NCBI RefSeq assembly: GCF_021952865.1
Contig: NZ_CP040792.1
Span: 2,294,001-2,358,000, forward strand
Direction of reading: 5' to 3'
Source of the DNA: Clavibacter californiensis
GTDB taxonomy: Bacteria > Actinomycetota > Actinomycetes > Actinomycetales > Microbacteriaceae
Length of the DNA: 64,000 bases
In this document: piece by piece, positions 1-9,059 of the stretch
Numbering within the stretch: position 1 is the stretch's first letter
How the letters are laid out: each line of letters starts with the position of its first letter
Program-made: the position numbers and the translations under genes
Notes under the pieces: generated by a model
The model's database searches: none
What the model saw: the letters and a program-made list of their open reading frames with translations, nothing else
What the model was told of the DNA's origin: nothing

Positions 1-1087
1 CCCCGAGCGCAAGACGCTGCTCGACCGCGTCCTCGCCGGTGACGCCCCCGAGGGCCTCGACGAGGCGCTCCCCGTGTTCCCCGCGGGCAAGGACGTCTCG
101 ACGCGCGCCGCGTCCGGCAAGGTCATCAACGCCATCGCCGAGGTCATGCCCGAGCTGTGGGGCGGCTCGGCCGACCTCGCCGAGTCGAACAACACGACGA
201 TCGAGTCCGCGCCGTCCTTCGTGCCGGCCGAGCGCTCGACCGAGATGTGGAAGGGCGACCCCTACGGCCGCGTCCTCCACTTCGGCATCCGCGAGCACGC
301 CATGGGCGCGATCCTCAACGGGATCGTCCTGCACGGCAACACGCGTCCCTTCGGCGGCACGTTCCTCATCTTCAGCGACTACATGCGCCCGGCGGTCCGT
401 CTCGCCGCGCTCATGAAGGCGCCGTCGATCTTCGTCTGGACGCACGACTCCGTCGCCCTCGGTGGCGACGGCCCGACGCACCAGCCGGTGGAGCAGCTCG
501 CCAGCCTCCGCGCCATCCCGGGTCTCGACGTCATCCGCCCCGCGGACGCCAACGAGACCGCGCAGGCGTGGAAGACGGTCCTCACGCGTCGCATGGGCCC
601 TGCGGGCCTCGCGCTATCGCGCCAGAACCTCCCGGTCCTGGAGCGCGGCACGGGCGACGCCACGGCCACCGAGTTCGCCTCGGCTGCCGGCGTGGCCAAG
701 GGCGCGTACATCCTGGCCGACACCGAGGGCACGCCCGACGTGATCCTCATCGCCACGGGCTCCGAGGTCCAGTTCGCCGTCGAGGCCCGCGAGGCCCTCG
801 CCGCGGACGGCGTCCAGGCCCGTGTCGTCAGCGCCCCGAGCCTCGAGTGGTTCGAGGAGCAGGACGCCGAGTACAAGGAGCACGTGCTCCCCGAGGCGGT
901 CGCCGCGCGCGTCTCCGTCGAGGCGGGCATCTCGCTCTCCTGGAAGCAGTACGTCGGGCACCACGGCCGCAGCATCTCGATCGAGCACTTCGGCGCCAGC
1001 GCCGAGTACGAGGTCCTGTACCGCGAGTTCGGCATCACCACGGAGGCCGTCGTGAAGGCGGCCAAGGAGTCCATCGCCTCCCTCTAG
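1..1087 (+). CDS. tkt: Transketolase, C-terminal part (5' end outside window)
   Basis: Thiamine-diphosphate enzyme that moves two-carbon units between sugar phosphates in the non-oxidative pentose phosphate pathway. About 361 C-terminal residues are visible and the reading frame is open from base 2, so the N-terminal cofactor-binding part lies upstream. The visible part has the pyrimidine-binding domain with GIREHAM (bases about 284-304; the Glu is the family's catalytic residue) and the GGDGPTHQPVEQLA stretch typical of transketolase, followed by the C-terminal domain. It heads the run tal-pgi-zwf-opcA-pgl on the same strand. A 150-base gap rich in inverted repeats separates it from tal, so some transcripts may end or be processed there. 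Confidence 0.97.
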   Translation, partial: PERKTLLDRVLAGDAPEGLDEALPVFPAGKDVSTRAASGKVINAIAEVMPELWGGSADLAESNNTTIESAPSFVPAERSTEMWKGDPYGRVLHFGIREHAMGAILNGIVLHGNTRPFGGTFLIFSDYMRPAVRLAALMKAPSIFVWTHDSVALGGDGPTHQPVEQLASLRAIPGLDVIRPADANETAQAWKTVLTRRMGPAGLALSRQNLPVLERGTGDATATEFASAAGVAKGAYILADTEGTPDVILIATGSEVQFAVEAREALAADGVQARVVSAPSLEWFEEQDAEYKEHVLPEAVAARVSVEAGISLSWKQYVGHHGRSISIEHFGASAEYEVLYREFGITTEAVVKAAKESIASL

Positions 1088-1102
1088 AAGCTGACGAGGA
1101 GC

Positions 1103-1140
1103 GGGGCGGCCGAGCTGCTCCGCTCCCCGCCGGCCGCCCC
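1103..1140 (+). terminator. Hairpin downstream of tkt
   Basis: GGGGCGGCCG (1103-1112) is perfectly complementary to CGGCCGCCCC (1131-1140), with an 18-nt loop, starting 15 nt after the tkt stop. There is no T-tract, which is common for terminators in high-GC actinobacteria. It could equally be an mRNA-processing or attenuating hairpin inside the operon. Confidence 0.45.
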
Positions 1141-1176
1141 GGTCGACCCGCCCTTCGGCGCGTCGATCGGGTACCC

Positions 1177-1204
1177 GGGAGGGGCGCACGCGTGCGCCCC
1201 TCCC
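1177..1204. repeat. 28-nt perfect palindrome in the tal leader
   Basis: The 14 bases from 1177 are exactly the reverse complement of the 14 bases ending at 1204, with the axis between 1190 and 1191. As RNA it would form a GC-rich hairpin of about 12 bp, 33 nt before the tal ATG. It may be a second terminator arm, an mRNA stabiliser, or an operator for a dimeric regulator; the sequence alone does not decide. Confidence 0.6.
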
Positions 1205-1237
1205 CCCGAACCTCACAACCAGCGAGAAGAAGGCAAC

Positions 1238-2353
1238 ATGACCGACACCACTTCCCCCACCGCGCAGCTCTCCTCCGCGGGCGTCAGCATCTGGCTCGAC
1301 GACCTGTCGCGCGAGCGCATCGATGCCAAGGGCATCGAGAAGGTGATCGCCGAGCGCGACGTCGTCGGCATCACGACGAACCCCACCATCTTCGCGTCGG
1401 CCCTCGCCAAGGGCGAGGCGTACGACGCCCAGGTCCGCGAGCTCGCGGCCGACGGCGCAGACGTCGACCGCGCGGTCTTCGAGATCACCACCCGCGACGT
1501 CGGCGAGGCCGCGCGCATCTTCCGCCCGGTCTACGACCGCACCGCCGGCTTCGACGGCCGCGTCTCCATCGAGGTCTCCCCCGACTTCGCCAACGACACG
1601 CAGGCGACCATCGACGAGGCCCACAAGCTGTGGGACAAGATCGCCGAGCCCAACGTCATGATCAAGATCCCCGCGACCCGCGAGGGCCTCGAGGCCATCA
1701 CCGAGGTCATCGGCGCCGGCATCAGCGTCAACGTCACCCTGATCTTCAGCCTCGAGCGCTACCGCGAGGTCATCAACGCGTACCTCACCGGCCTCGAGAA
1801 GGCGAAGGCGGCGGGCATCGACCTGTCGACCATCCACTCGGTCGCCTCCTTCTTCGTGTCGCGCGTCGACACCGAGATCGACAAGCGCCTCGACGCGCTC
1901 GGCACCGACGAGGCCACCGCGCTCAAGAGCAAGGCCGGCGTCGCCAACGCGCAGCTCGCCTACCAGGCCTTCGAGCAGTCCTTCGCGTCCGAGCGCGCCC
2001 AGGGCCTCCTCGGCGCCGGCGCCAACAAGCAGCGCCCGCTCTGGGCGTCCACGGGCGTCAAGAGCCCCGACCTGCCCGACACGCTCTACGTGACGCAGCT
2101 CGTCGCGGCGGACGTCGTCAACACGATGCCGGAGAAGACGCTCGACGCGACCTTCGACCACGGCGTGATCGAGGGCGACACCATCACGGGGTCCTACGAC
2201 GCCGCGAACGAGGTCCTGAACAAGGTCGACGAGCTCGGCATCTCCTACAAGGAGGTCACCGAGCTCCTCGAGGAGGAGGGCGTCGCGAAGTTCAAGGTGT
2301 CGTGGAGCGAGCTCATCGAGACCGTGACGACGGCCCTGGACGGCGCCAAGTGA
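1238..2353 (+). CDS. tal: Transaldolase
   Basis: Transfers dihydroxyacetone units between sugar phosphates, linking the pentose phosphate pathway to glycolysis in the cytoplasm. The 371-residue protein shows the transaldolase signature [10 protein letters not shown] (about residues 46-55). The Schiff-base lysine is in [10 protein letters not shown] (K143). Length fits the long actinobacterial form. The ATG is preceded by AGAAGG (1228-1233). The TGA stop overlaps the GTG proposed for pgi, so the two genes are translationally coupled. Family assignment is secure. Confidence 0.97.
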   Translation: MTDTTSPTAQLSSAGVSIWLDDLSRERIDAKGIEKVIAERDVVGITTNPTIFASALAKGEAYDAQVRELAADGADVDRAVFEITTRDVGEAARIFRPVYDRTAGFDGRVSIEVSPDFANDTQATIDEAHKLWDKIAEPNVMIKIPATREGLEAITEVIGAGISVNVTLIFSLERYREVINAYLTGLEKAKAAGIDLSTIHSVASFFVSRVDTEIDKRLDALGTDEATALKSKAGVANAQLAYQAFEQSFASERAQGLLGAGANKQRPLWASTGVKSPDLPDTLYVTQLVAADVVNTMPEKTLDATFDHGVIEGDTITGSYDAANEVLNKVDELGISYKEVTELLEEEGVAKFKVSWSELIETVTTALDGAK

Positions 2354-3945
2354 ACGTGCGCATCGCGCTGAGCGGCGCGGCGGCCACGGCCGTCGAGACC
2401 CACGTCCCCGCGCTCGTGGAGGCGCACGTCGCCTCCGGGATCACCGGGCTCGACGGCACCCTGTGGGGACCGGACGCCGAGTCCGAGGCCACCGAGCGCC
2501 TCGGCTGGACGCAGGCGGTCTCCGTCTCGCGTCCCCTCGTCGCCGAGATCACGGCGCTCCGCGAGGAGCTCCGCGGCCAGGGCGTCGACCACATCGTCCT
2601 GGGCGGCATGGGCGGATCCTCGCTGGCGCCCGAGGTCATCACGCGCACCGCGGGCGTCGAGCTCACGGTCCTCGACTCGACCGACCCGGGCCAGGTGCTC
2701 GCCGCGCTCGGAGACCGCCTCGCCACCACGGCGGTCGTCATCTCCTCGAAGTCCGGATCCACGCTCGAGACGGACAGCCAGAAGCGCGTCTACGAGAAGT
2801 CGTTCCGCGAGGCGGGCATCGACCCGACCACGCGCATCGTCATCGTGACCGACCCGGGCTCCCCGCTGGACGAGTCGGCCCGCGCCGACGGCTACCGCGT
2901 CTTCAACGCGGACCCCGACGTGGGCGGCCGCTACAGCGCGCTGACCGCGTTCGGCCTCGTGCCGTCCGGCCTCGCGGGCGCCGACATCGGCGGCCTGCTC
3001 GACGAGGCGGAGGCCGCGTCCGCGCAGCTCGCCGTCGACGACGTGTCGAACCCGGGCCTCGTGCTCGGCGCCGCGATCGCCGGCACCTCGCCGCTCAAGG
3101 ACAAGCTCGGCATCGTCTCCGACGGGACGCACATCGTGGGCTTCGGCGACTGGGTCGAGCAGCTCATCGCGGAGTCCACCGGCAAGCTCGGCACGGGCCT
3201 CCTGCCCGTCGTGCTGCCGACGGACGCCCCCGAGCTGTCGCTCGGCCTGGCCGACCTGCAGATCGCGCGGCTCGTCGCCGACGTCGACGCGCACGACGCG
3301 GTCGAGGGCGAGATCGTCATCAGCGGCACGCTCGGCGCGCAGATCCTCACGTGGGAGTACGCCGTCGCGGTCGCGGGACGCCTGCTCGAGATCAACCCGT
3401 TCGACCAGCCCGACGTGGAGGCGGCCAAGGTCGCCGCGCGCGGACTGCTCGACGACCGTCCTGCTCCCGAGGCCCCCGTCGTCACGACGGACGGCATCGA
3501 GGTGCGCGGCACGAGCGAGGTCACCGAGGGTGCGTCCGACGTGTCCTCCGCCATCGACGCCCTGCTCGCGCAGGTCGGCCCCACGGGCTACGTCGCCGTC
3601 CAGGCATTCGTCGACCGCCTCGCGCTCCCCGAGCTCGAGCGCCTCCGCGACGCGGTCGCCCGCAAGGTCGGCCGTCCCGTCACGTTCGGCTGGGGCCCTC
3701 GGTTCCTGCACTCCACGGGGCAGTTCCACAAGGGCGGCACCCCCGTCGGCGTGTTCCTGCAGATCACCGCGGACGCGGCCGAGGATCTCGAGATCCCCGA
3801 CCGCCCCTTCACCTTCGGGCAGCTCATCCAGGCGCAGGCCGCCGGTGACGCCACCGTGCTCGCCGAGCACGGCCGTCCCGTCCTGCGACTGAACCTGACC
3901 GACCCCACCACGGACGCCCGGGCCCTGCTCTCCACGCTCGAATGA
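2350..3945 (+). CDS. pgi: Glucose-6-phosphate isomerase
   Basis: Interconverts glucose 6-phosphate and fructose 6-phosphate, feeding zwf next door. The protein has about 531 residues, starting at a GTG (2350) that overlaps the tal stop; a second GTG six bases later (2356) is an alternative start. Visible signatures are [12 protein letters not shown] in the first SIS domain, the phosphate-binding [15 protein letters not shown], and [11 protein letters not shown] near the C-terminus. Its TGA (3943-3945) lies just before the zwf start. Its place inside the pentose phosphate operon suggests flux control between glycolysis and NADPH supply. Confidence 0.94.
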   Translation: MNVRIALSGAAATAVETHVPALVEAHVASGITGLDGTLWGPDAESEATERLGWTQAVSVSRPLVAEITALREELRGQGVDHIVLGGMGGSSLAPEVITRTAGVELTVLDSTDPGQVLAALGDRLATTAVVISSKSGSTLETDSQKRVYEKSFREAGIDPTTRIVIVTDPGSPLDESARADGYRVFNADPDVGGRYSALTAFGLVPSGLAGADIGGLLDEAEAASAQLAVDDVSNPGLVLGAAIAGTSPLKDKLGIVSDGTHIVGFGDWVEQLIAESTGKLGTGLLPVVLPTDAPELSLGLADLQIARLVADVDAHDAVEGEIVISGTLGAQILTWEYAVAVAGRLLEINPFDQPDVEAAKVAARGLLDDRPAPEAPVVTTDGIEVRGTSEVTEGASDVSSAIDALLAQVGPTGYVAVQAFVDRLALPELERLRDAVARKVGRPVTFGWGPRFLHSTGQFHKGGTPVGVFLQITADAAEDLEIPDRPFTFGQLIQAQAAGDATVLAEHGRPVLRLNLTDPTTDARALLSTLE

Positions 3946-3983
3946 CCGCATCGCCGGATCCGTCCGGCAGATCGAGGAGTTAC

Positions 3984-5525
3984 ATGTCGCCGGTGGATAT
4001 CACCCCGGAATTCAATCCACTGCGGATCCCGTCTGATCGACGGCTGAACCGCATCGCGGGGCCGAGCAGCCTCATCATCTTCGGCGTGACGGGTGACCTG
4101 TCGCGCAAGAAGCTGATGCCGGCCGTCTACGACCTCGCGAACCGGGGGCTCCTGCCCCCCGGCTTCGCGCTCATCGGCTTCGCCCGGAGGGACTGGGAGG
4201 ACCAGGATTTCGAGCAGGTCGTGTACGAGGCCGTCAAGCAGTACTCGCGCACCAAGTTCGACGAGGACGTCTGGCGCCAGCTGGCGCAGGGCATCCGCTT
4301 CGTGCAGGGCACCTTCGACGACGACGAGGCGTTCCAGACGCTGAAGGACATCACGGAGGAGCTCGACCGCGAGCGGGGCACGATGGGGAACCACGCCTTC
4401 TACCTGTCGATCCCGCCGAAGTCCTTCCCGCTGGTCACCGAGCAGCTCCGCCGCTCGGGCCTCGCGGACCAGAAGGAGGGCCACTGGCGCCGCGTCGTCA
4501 TCGAGAAGCCCTTCGGGAGCGACCTCACGACGGCACGCGAGCTCAACGCCGTCGTCGAGTCGGTCTTCCCGCCGGACTCGGTGTTCCGCATCGACCACTA
4601 CCTGGGCAAGGAGACGGTCCAGAACATCCTGGCGCTGCGCTTCGCGAACCAGCTCTACGAGCCCCTGTGGAACGCCAACTACGTCGACCACGTGCAGATC
4701 ACCATGGCCGAGGACATCGGCGTGGGCGGCCGTGCCGGGTACTACGACGGCATCGGCGCGGCGCGCGACGTGATCCAGAACCACCTCCTGCAGCTCCTCG
4801 CCCTCACGGCCATGGAGGAGCCCGTCGCGTTCGACGCGTCGAGCCTTCGGGACGAGAAGGAGAAGGTGCTGTCCGCGGTGCGCCTGCCGAAGGACCTCTC
4901 CACCGCCACGGCCCGCGGGCAGTACGCCGGCGGCTGGCAGGGCGGCGAGGAGGTCGTGGGCTTCCTCGACGAGGACGGCATGGACCCCGAGTCCCTGACC
5001 GAGACCTACGCGGCCATGCGGCTCGACATCAACACGCGCCGCTGGTCGGGCGTGCCGTTCTACCTGCGGGCGGGCAAGCGCCTCGGCCGCCGCGTGACGG
5101 AGATCGCGGTCGTGTTCAAGCGGGCGCCGCAGAACCTGTTCGCGGAGGACCAGACGTCGGCCCTCGGGCAGAACGCGCTCGTCATCCGGGTGCAGCCCGA
5201 CGAGGGCGTCACCATCCGCTTCGGCTCCAAGGTGCCGGGCGCGGGGATGCAGGTGCGCGACGTCACCATGGACTTCGGCTACGGCCACGCCTTCACCGAG
5301 GCGAGCCCGGAGGCGTACGAGCGGCTCATCCTCGATGTGCTGCTCGGCGACCCGCCGCTCTTCCCCCGTCACCAGGAGGTCGAGCTGAGCTGGAAGATCC
5401 TGGACCCCATCGAAGAATTCTGGCGCACGCAGGGCCAGCCCGAGCAGTACCGTCCGGGCACCTGGGGGCCGGCCTCGGCCGACGAGCTCCTCGCCCGCGA
5501 CGGACGGACCTGGAGGCGGCCATGA
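3984..5525 (+). CDS. zwf: Glucose-6-phosphate 1-dehydrogenase
   Basis: Oxidises glucose 6-phosphate to 6-phosphogluconolactone, normally with NADP, as the entry step of the oxidative pentose phosphate pathway. I chose the ATG at 3984 (513 residues) because GAGGAG lies at 3974-3979 and the family begins near here; an in-frame ATG at 3942 overlapping the pgi stop would add 14 unremarkable residues. The nucleotide-binding motif GVTGDLSRKKL starts near residue 34, and the substrate-binding and catalytic motif RIDHYLGKE is near residue 200. The TGA overlaps the opcA ATG by four bases. OpcA is its known actinobacterial assembly or activity partner. Confidence 0.97.
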   Translation: MSPVDITPEFNPLRIPSDRRLNRIAGPSSLIIFGVTGDLSRKKLMPAVYDLANRGLLPPGFALIGFARRDWEDQDFEQVVYEAVKQYSRTKFDEDVWRQLAQGIRFVQGTFDDDEAFQTLKDITEELDRERGTMGNHAFYLSIPPKSFPLVTEQLRRSGLADQKEGHWRRVVIEKPFGSDLTTARELNAVVESVFPPDSVFRIDHYLGKETVQNILALRFANQLYEPLWNANYVDHVQITMAEDIGVGGRAGYYDGIGAARDVIQNHLLQLLALTAMEEPVAFDASSLRDEKEKVLSAVRLPKDLSTATARGQYAGGWQGGEEVVGFLDEDGMDPESLTETYAAMRLDINTRRWSGVPFYLRAGKRLGRRVTEIAVVFKRAPQNLFAEDQTSALGQNALVIRVQPDEGVTIRFGSKVPGAGMQVRDVTMDFGYGHAFTEASPEAYERLILDVLLGDPPLFPRHQEVELSWKILDPIEEFWRTQGQPEQYRPGTWGPASADELLARDGRTWRRP

Positions 5526-6520
5526 GAGTCGATCTGCCGAACACCACCACCGCCAAGATCTCGAAGGCGCTCGTCAAGATCCGCGAGGAGGGCGGCGCGG
5601 TCGCCCTCGGTCGCGTCCTGACCCTCGTCATCTCCACCTCGCTCGGCAGCGAGGAGGAGGCCATCGAGGCGGCGAACGACGCCTCGCGCGAGCACCCGAT
5701 GCGCGTCATCGTGATCTCCACCGAGCGCGGCGCCGCCGCGGAGACGACGACGGAGAAGGCTCGCGTCGACGCCGAGATCCGCGTGGGCGGCGACGCCGGC
5801 GCGAGCGAGGTCGTAGTGCTGCGCGTCTACGGCGCGGCCGCCGAGGACGAGGAGAGCCTGGTCACGGGCCTGCTCCTCCCCGACGCGCCCGTCGTGGCCT
5901 GGTGGCCGCACGATGCTCCCGCGGTCGTCAGCCAGTCGCCGCTCGGCCGCATCGCGCAGCGCCGCATCACGGACTCGTCCACGAGCAGCAACCCGCGCCT
6001 GGCCCTGCAGCACCTGGCGGCGACGTACGCCCCGGGCGACACGGACTTCGCCTGGACGCGCCTCACGCTCTGGCGCGCGCTGCTCGCCGCGGTGCTCGAC
6101 CAGCCGCCGTACGAGCCCGTCACGCAGGTGGAGGTGTCCGGCGCCGCCGACTCCCCCAGCACCGTGCTGCTCGCCGCGTGGCTCGGCCTGCAGCTGCAGG
6201 TGCCCGTGCTCCACGAGGTCACCACGCGCGCCACCGGCTCGAGCGGGATTCACGGCGTGCGGCTCCACCGCGCGTCGGGCGTCATCGACCTCGACCGGCC
6301 GATCGCCAACGTGGCGACGCTCAAGCAGCCGAACCAGCCGACGCACGACGTGAGCCTCCCCCGGCGCAGCCTCCGCGACTGCCTGGCCGAGGAGCTGCGG
6401 CGCCTCGACCCCGACGCGCTCTACGGGGACGTGATCCGTCACGGTCTCGAGCGCTCGAACGCCGGCCACGGGTACATCCCCGCGTCGACCACCGCACGGA
6501 AGGACTCGGGAGACCGATGA
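5522..6520 (+). CDS. opcA: Glucose-6-phosphate dehydrogenase assembly protein OpcA
   Basis: Actinobacterial partner needed for active or correctly assembled glucose-6-phosphate dehydrogenase (known for the family in cyanobacteria and corynebacteria). The 332-residue protein begins MRVDLPNTTTAKISKALVKI and carries the family's central VVAWWP segment, followed by the RRITDSS region. It has no signal peptide or membrane segment, consistent with a cytosolic partner. It overlaps zwf upstream and pgl downstream by four bases each, so the three proteins are probably made in a fixed ratio. Confidence 0.95.
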   Translation: MRVDLPNTTTAKISKALVKIREEGGAVALGRVLTLVISTSLGSEEEAIEAANDASREHPMRVIVISTERGAAAETTTEKARVDAEIRVGGDAGASEVVVLRVYGAAAEDEESLVTGLLLPDAPVVAWWPHDAPAVVSQSPLGRIAQRRITDSSTSSNPRLALQHLAATYAPGDTDFAWTRLTLWRALLAAVLDQPPYEPVTQVEVSGAADSPSTVLLAAWLGLQLQVPVLHEVTTRATGSSGIHGVRLHRASGVIDLDRPIANVATLKQPNQPTHDVSLPRRSLRDCLAEELRRLDPDALYGDVIRHGLERSNAGHGYIPASTTARKDSGDR

Positions 6521-7287
6521 CGAACGACCGCAGGGTGCTCGTGCACCCCGACAAGAAGGCCATGACCGGCTCCGTCGCCGCGCGCTTCCTCACGAAGCTC
6601 GTCGACATCCTGGATGAGGAGGAGACCGCGAACGTCGTCCTCACCGGGGGGACGGTCGGCCCGAGCATCCTCGCGGCCGTCAACGAGTCCGCGGCGCGCG
6701 ACAGCGTCGACTGGACGCGCGTGCACTTCTGGTTCGGCGACGAGCGATGGCTGCCCCATGGCGACCCCGAACGCAACGACACCACGGTGCGCACGGCTCT
6801 GCTCGATCACATCGAGCTGCCCGCGGAGAACGTCCACGCCATGGGCGCGAGCGACGCCGGCCTGAGCCTCGACGAGGCCGTGGCCGCGTACACGGCGGAG
6901 CTCGCCGCGCACGCCAACGGCGACACCGCGCTCCCCCGGTTCGACATCACGTTCCTCGGCGTCGGGCCGGACGGCCACGTGGCGTCGCTCTTCCCCGACA
7001 GCGACGGCATCCGCACCATGGACGCCGCCGTGATCCCCGTGCGCAACTCGCCGAAGCCGCCGGCCGAGCGGATCTCGCTCACGCTGCCTGTGCTGAACTC
7101 GTCGCTGCGCATCTGGATGGTGCTCGCGGGCCCCGACAAGGCGTTCGCGCTCGGCCTGGCGCTCGCGGGCGCCGACCGGACCGAGGTGCCCGTCGCGGGC
7201 ATCAAGGGCCGCAAGCGCACGGTGTTCTTCATCGACGGCGAGGCCGCCGCCGACGTCCCGGAGAACCTCCGGCTGTCGTCGTACTGA
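6517..7287 (+). CDS. pgl: 6-phosphogluconolactonase
   Basis: Hydrolyses 6-phosphogluconolactone made by Zwf to 6-phosphogluconate. The 256-residue protein is of the DevB/Pgl type of the glucosamine-6-phosphate isomerase superfamily. Signatures seen are LTGGTVGP, FWFGDERWLPHGDPERND and LGVGPDGHVASLFPD, the last holding the family's catalytic His. The ATG overlaps the opcA stop. It is the last gene of the pentose phosphate operon and is followed by a strong convergent terminator. 6-phosphogluconate dehydrogenase is not in this window. Confidence 0.96.
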   Translation: MTNDRRVLVHPDKKAMTGSVAARFLTKLVDILDEEETANVVLTGGTVGPSILAAVNESAARDSVDWTRVHFWFGDERWLPHGDPERNDTTVRTALLDHIELPAENVHAMGASDAGLSLDEAVAAYTAELAAHANGDTALPRFDITFLGVGPDGHVASLFPDSDGIRTMDAAVIPVRNSPKPPAERISLTLPVLNSSLRIWMVLAGPDKAFALGLALAGADRTEVPVAGIKGRKRTVFFIDGEAAADVPENLRLSSY

Positions 7288-7429
7288 CGCGGGAGCCGGC
7301 GCGGTCCGGCGCCCCACACGATGGGCGGGTCCTCCGGGATCCGCCCTTCGTCGTCTCCGAGGGGACGCGCCACGGTAAGAGGCGTCCCGGCCGTGGTTCA
7401 CGGCACCGACCGAGCCTCCCGGAGACGCA

Positions 7430-7460
7430 GAACGCCCCCGTCCTCGGGACGGGGGCGTTC
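7430..7460. terminator. Bidirectional terminator between pgl and rbpA
   Basis: A perfect 14-bp stem (7430-7443 with 7447-7460) and a 3-base TCG loop sit between the convergent genes pgl and rbpA. No T-tract follows on either strand, as is usual for GC-rich actinobacterial terminators. Its position and strength make it a shared transcription end. Confidence 0.85.
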
Positions 7461-7481
7461 GACGTTCGGATGCGGTCGGCG

Positions 7482-7850
7482 CTACTTGGTGGCCTTGACC
7501 GTGCCGCGGCGGGCGCGGAGCTGCTCGAGCGCCTCCTCGAGGAGCTGGCTCGCCTCCTCCTCGCTGCGACGCTCCTTCACGTACGCGAGGTGCGTCTTGT
7601 ACGGCTCGAGCTTCGCGACCGACGGCGGGTTCGCCTTGTCGCGCCCGGCCGGAAGACCCGACTGCGGCGAGTCGATGGTGACGGGGATCTCCTCCTCCGG
7701 CAGGTTCGCCGCGAAGTGGCGGACGGTCTCGTTGCCGAGGGCGTCCCAGTACGAGATCGAGATGCGCTCCGCGTGGAAGCCGCGGTCCTGCTCGCCCATG
7801 GGGCCCGCGCCTACGCGCGAACCGCGGATGGCGCTTCCTCCTGATGCCAT
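7482..7850 (-). CDS. rbpA: RNA polymerase-binding protein RbpA
   Basis: Actinobacterial RNA polymerase accessory protein that binds the primary sigma factor and stabilises open complexes. The 122-residue product matches the family in length and in segments such as ISISYWDALGNET and the C-terminal sigma-interacting KTHLAYVKERRSEEEA. I chose the ATG at 7850 because AGGGAG (7858-7863) lies 7 nt upstream; a longer frame reaching 7910 would run through secG. The ribosome-binding site overlaps the secG stop, so secG-rbpA is very likely one transcript. Assignment is strong. Confidence 0.93.
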   Translation of the reverse strand: MASGGSAIRGSRVGAGPMGEQDRGFHAERISISYWDALGNETVRHFAANLPEEEIPVTIDSPQSGLPAGRDKANPPSVAKLEPYKTHLAYVKERRSEEEASQLLEEALEQLRARRGTVKATK

Positions 7851-7861
7851 GTGGCTGCTCC

Positions 7862-8113
7862 CTACAATCCGGTGTCGAACTTGGTGATGAGCCCCAGGAC
7901 CACGATGCACGTGACCCAGACGAGGCCGAGAATGACGGTGATGCGGTTCAGGTTCCGCTCGGCCACGCCCGAGGAGCCGAGGCTCGACGTGGTGCCGCCC
8001 CCGAACATGTCGGACAGACCGCCGCCCCGCCCCTTGTGCAGGAGGATGAGCATGGTCAGCAGGAGGCTGGTGATTCCCAGAACCACCTGCAGGACTACCT
8101 GGAGGATTTCCAC
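7862..8113 (-). CDS. secG: Preprotein translocase subunit SecG
   Basis: Small integral membrane subunit of the SecYEG channel. The 83-residue protein has two hydrophobic helices (about residues 4-25 and 57-78) around the conserved loop HKGRGGGLSDMFGG, the hallmark of SecG. GTG start with GAAAGG about 8 nt upstream. It follows tpiA, as in many actinobacteria, but a hairpin and a TATAAT box in the gap suggest its own promoter. RbpA is encoded immediately downstream. Confidence 0.95.
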   Translation of the reverse strand: MEILQVVLQVVLGITSLLLTMLILLHKGRGGGLSDMFGGGTTSSLGSSGVAERNLNRITVILGLVWVTCIVVLGLITKFDTGL

Positions 8114-8159
8114 GTGCGGCCTTTCGGGTGCGCGGTGCTGTGGCCGAGACCGACCGGTG

Positions 8160-8177
8160 AACGGCCGATGGGCCGTT
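8160..8177 (-). promoter_or_regulatory. Hairpin at the predicted 5' end of the secG mRNA
   Basis: AACGGCC (8160-8166) pairs with GGCCGTT (8171-8177) around a 4-nt loop, immediately downstream of the TATAAT box on the minus strand. If that promoter is used, the secG-rbpA mRNA would begin with this stem-loop, which could protect its 5' end. Confidence 0.4.
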
Positions 8178-8181
8178 GTCG

Positions 8182-8187
8182 ATTATA
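8182..8187 (-). promoter_or_regulatory. -10 box (TATAAT) for secG-rbpA
   Basis: A perfect TATAAT on the minus strand, about 70 nt before the secG GTG. No recognisable -35 lies 16-18 nt upstream, where the tpiA terminator stem sits. In such GC-rich DNA an exact consensus -10 in an intergenic gap is notable. Confidence 0.6.
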
Positions 8188-8217
8188 GCGGGCGGCTGAG
8201 TGCGACGAGCCGCCCGC
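8188..8217 (-). terminator. Terminator after tpiA
   Basis: GCGGGCGGCT (8188-8197) pairs perfectly with AGCCGCCCGC (8208-8217) around a 10-nt loop, between tpiA and secG. On the minus strand it is followed directly by TATAATC, which could serve both as a weak T-rich end and as the next promoter's -10. Confidence 0.6.
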
Positions 8218-8255
8218 GCCCGGATGGACGCGAGCGGCTCGAGGGGATGCGTGGA

Positions 8256-9059
8256 TCAGACGCCGACGTGCGAGCGGAACCGCGCGATCGCGGAGAACTC
8301 CTGCACGTCGAGGCTGGCGCCGCCGACGAGGGCTCCGTCGACGTCCGGCTCCCGGAGGAAGCCCGCGATGTTGCCGGCCTTGACCGAGCCGCCGTAGAGG
8401 ATGCGCGTGGCCTTCGCGGCCTCGTCGCCCAGGAGCTCGGCGACGACCGCGCGGAGCGGTGCCGCCACCTGCTGCGCCTGCTCGGGCGTCGCGGCCTGGC
8501 CGGACCCGATGGCCCACACGGGCTCGTAGGCGACGACCACGTCGGCGCCCTTCGGCAGGCCCTGGAGCGCGACGCGCAGCTGTGCCACGGGGACGGCGCT
8601 GGCGCCATGCTCCTCGAGGTCGGCCGCGGTCTCGCCCACGCAGATCACCGGGACGATGCCGTGCTTCACGGCTGCAGCCGACTTGGCAGCGACCTGCTCG
8701 TCGGTCTCGCCGTGCAGCGTGCGCCGCTCGGAGTGGCCGACGATCACGTACCGGCAGGCGAGCTGCGCCAGGAACGCCGCGGAGATCTCCCCCGTGTACG
8801 CGCCCGACTCGTGCTCGGAGACATCCTGGGCGCCGTAGGCCAGCTCGAGCTTGTCGGCCGAGACGAGCGTCTGCACGCTGCGGATGTCGGTGGCCGGCGG
8901 GAAGACCGCGACCTCCGCCTCCGCGTAGTCGTGCTTGGCGTCCTTGAGGCTCCACGCGAGCTTCTGGACGAACGCGATGGCCTGGAGGTGGTCCAGGTTC
9001 ATCTTCCAGTTGCCCGCGATGAGGGGCGTGCGCCCCTGCGGGCGATCGGTCACTGCCAT
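8256..9059 (-). CDS. tpiA: Triose-phosphate isomerase
   Basis: Interconverts dihydroxyacetone phosphate and glyceraldehyde 3-phosphate in glycolysis. The 267-residue TIM-barrel protein contains GNWKMN (about residues 16-21, active-site Lys), GHSERR (catalytic His) and YEPVWAIG (catalytic Glu), with the phosphate-binding GGSVK near the C-terminus. It starts inside the end of pgk (10-base overlap), so the two are translationally coupled in the unit gap-pgk-tpiA. Confidence 0.97.
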   Translation of the reverse strand: MAVTDRPQGRTPLIAGNWKMNLDHLQAIAFVQKLAWSLKDAKHDYAEAEVAVFPPATDIRSVQTLVSADKLELAYGAQDVSEHESGAYTGEISAAFLAQLACRYVIVGHSERRTLHGETDEQVAAKSAAAVKHGIVPVICVGETAADLEEHGASAVPVAQLRVALQGLPKGADVVVAYEPVWAIGSGQAATPEQAQQVAAPLRAVVAELLGDEAAKATRILYGGSVKAGNIAGFLREPDVDGALVGGASLDVQEFSAIARFRSHVGV

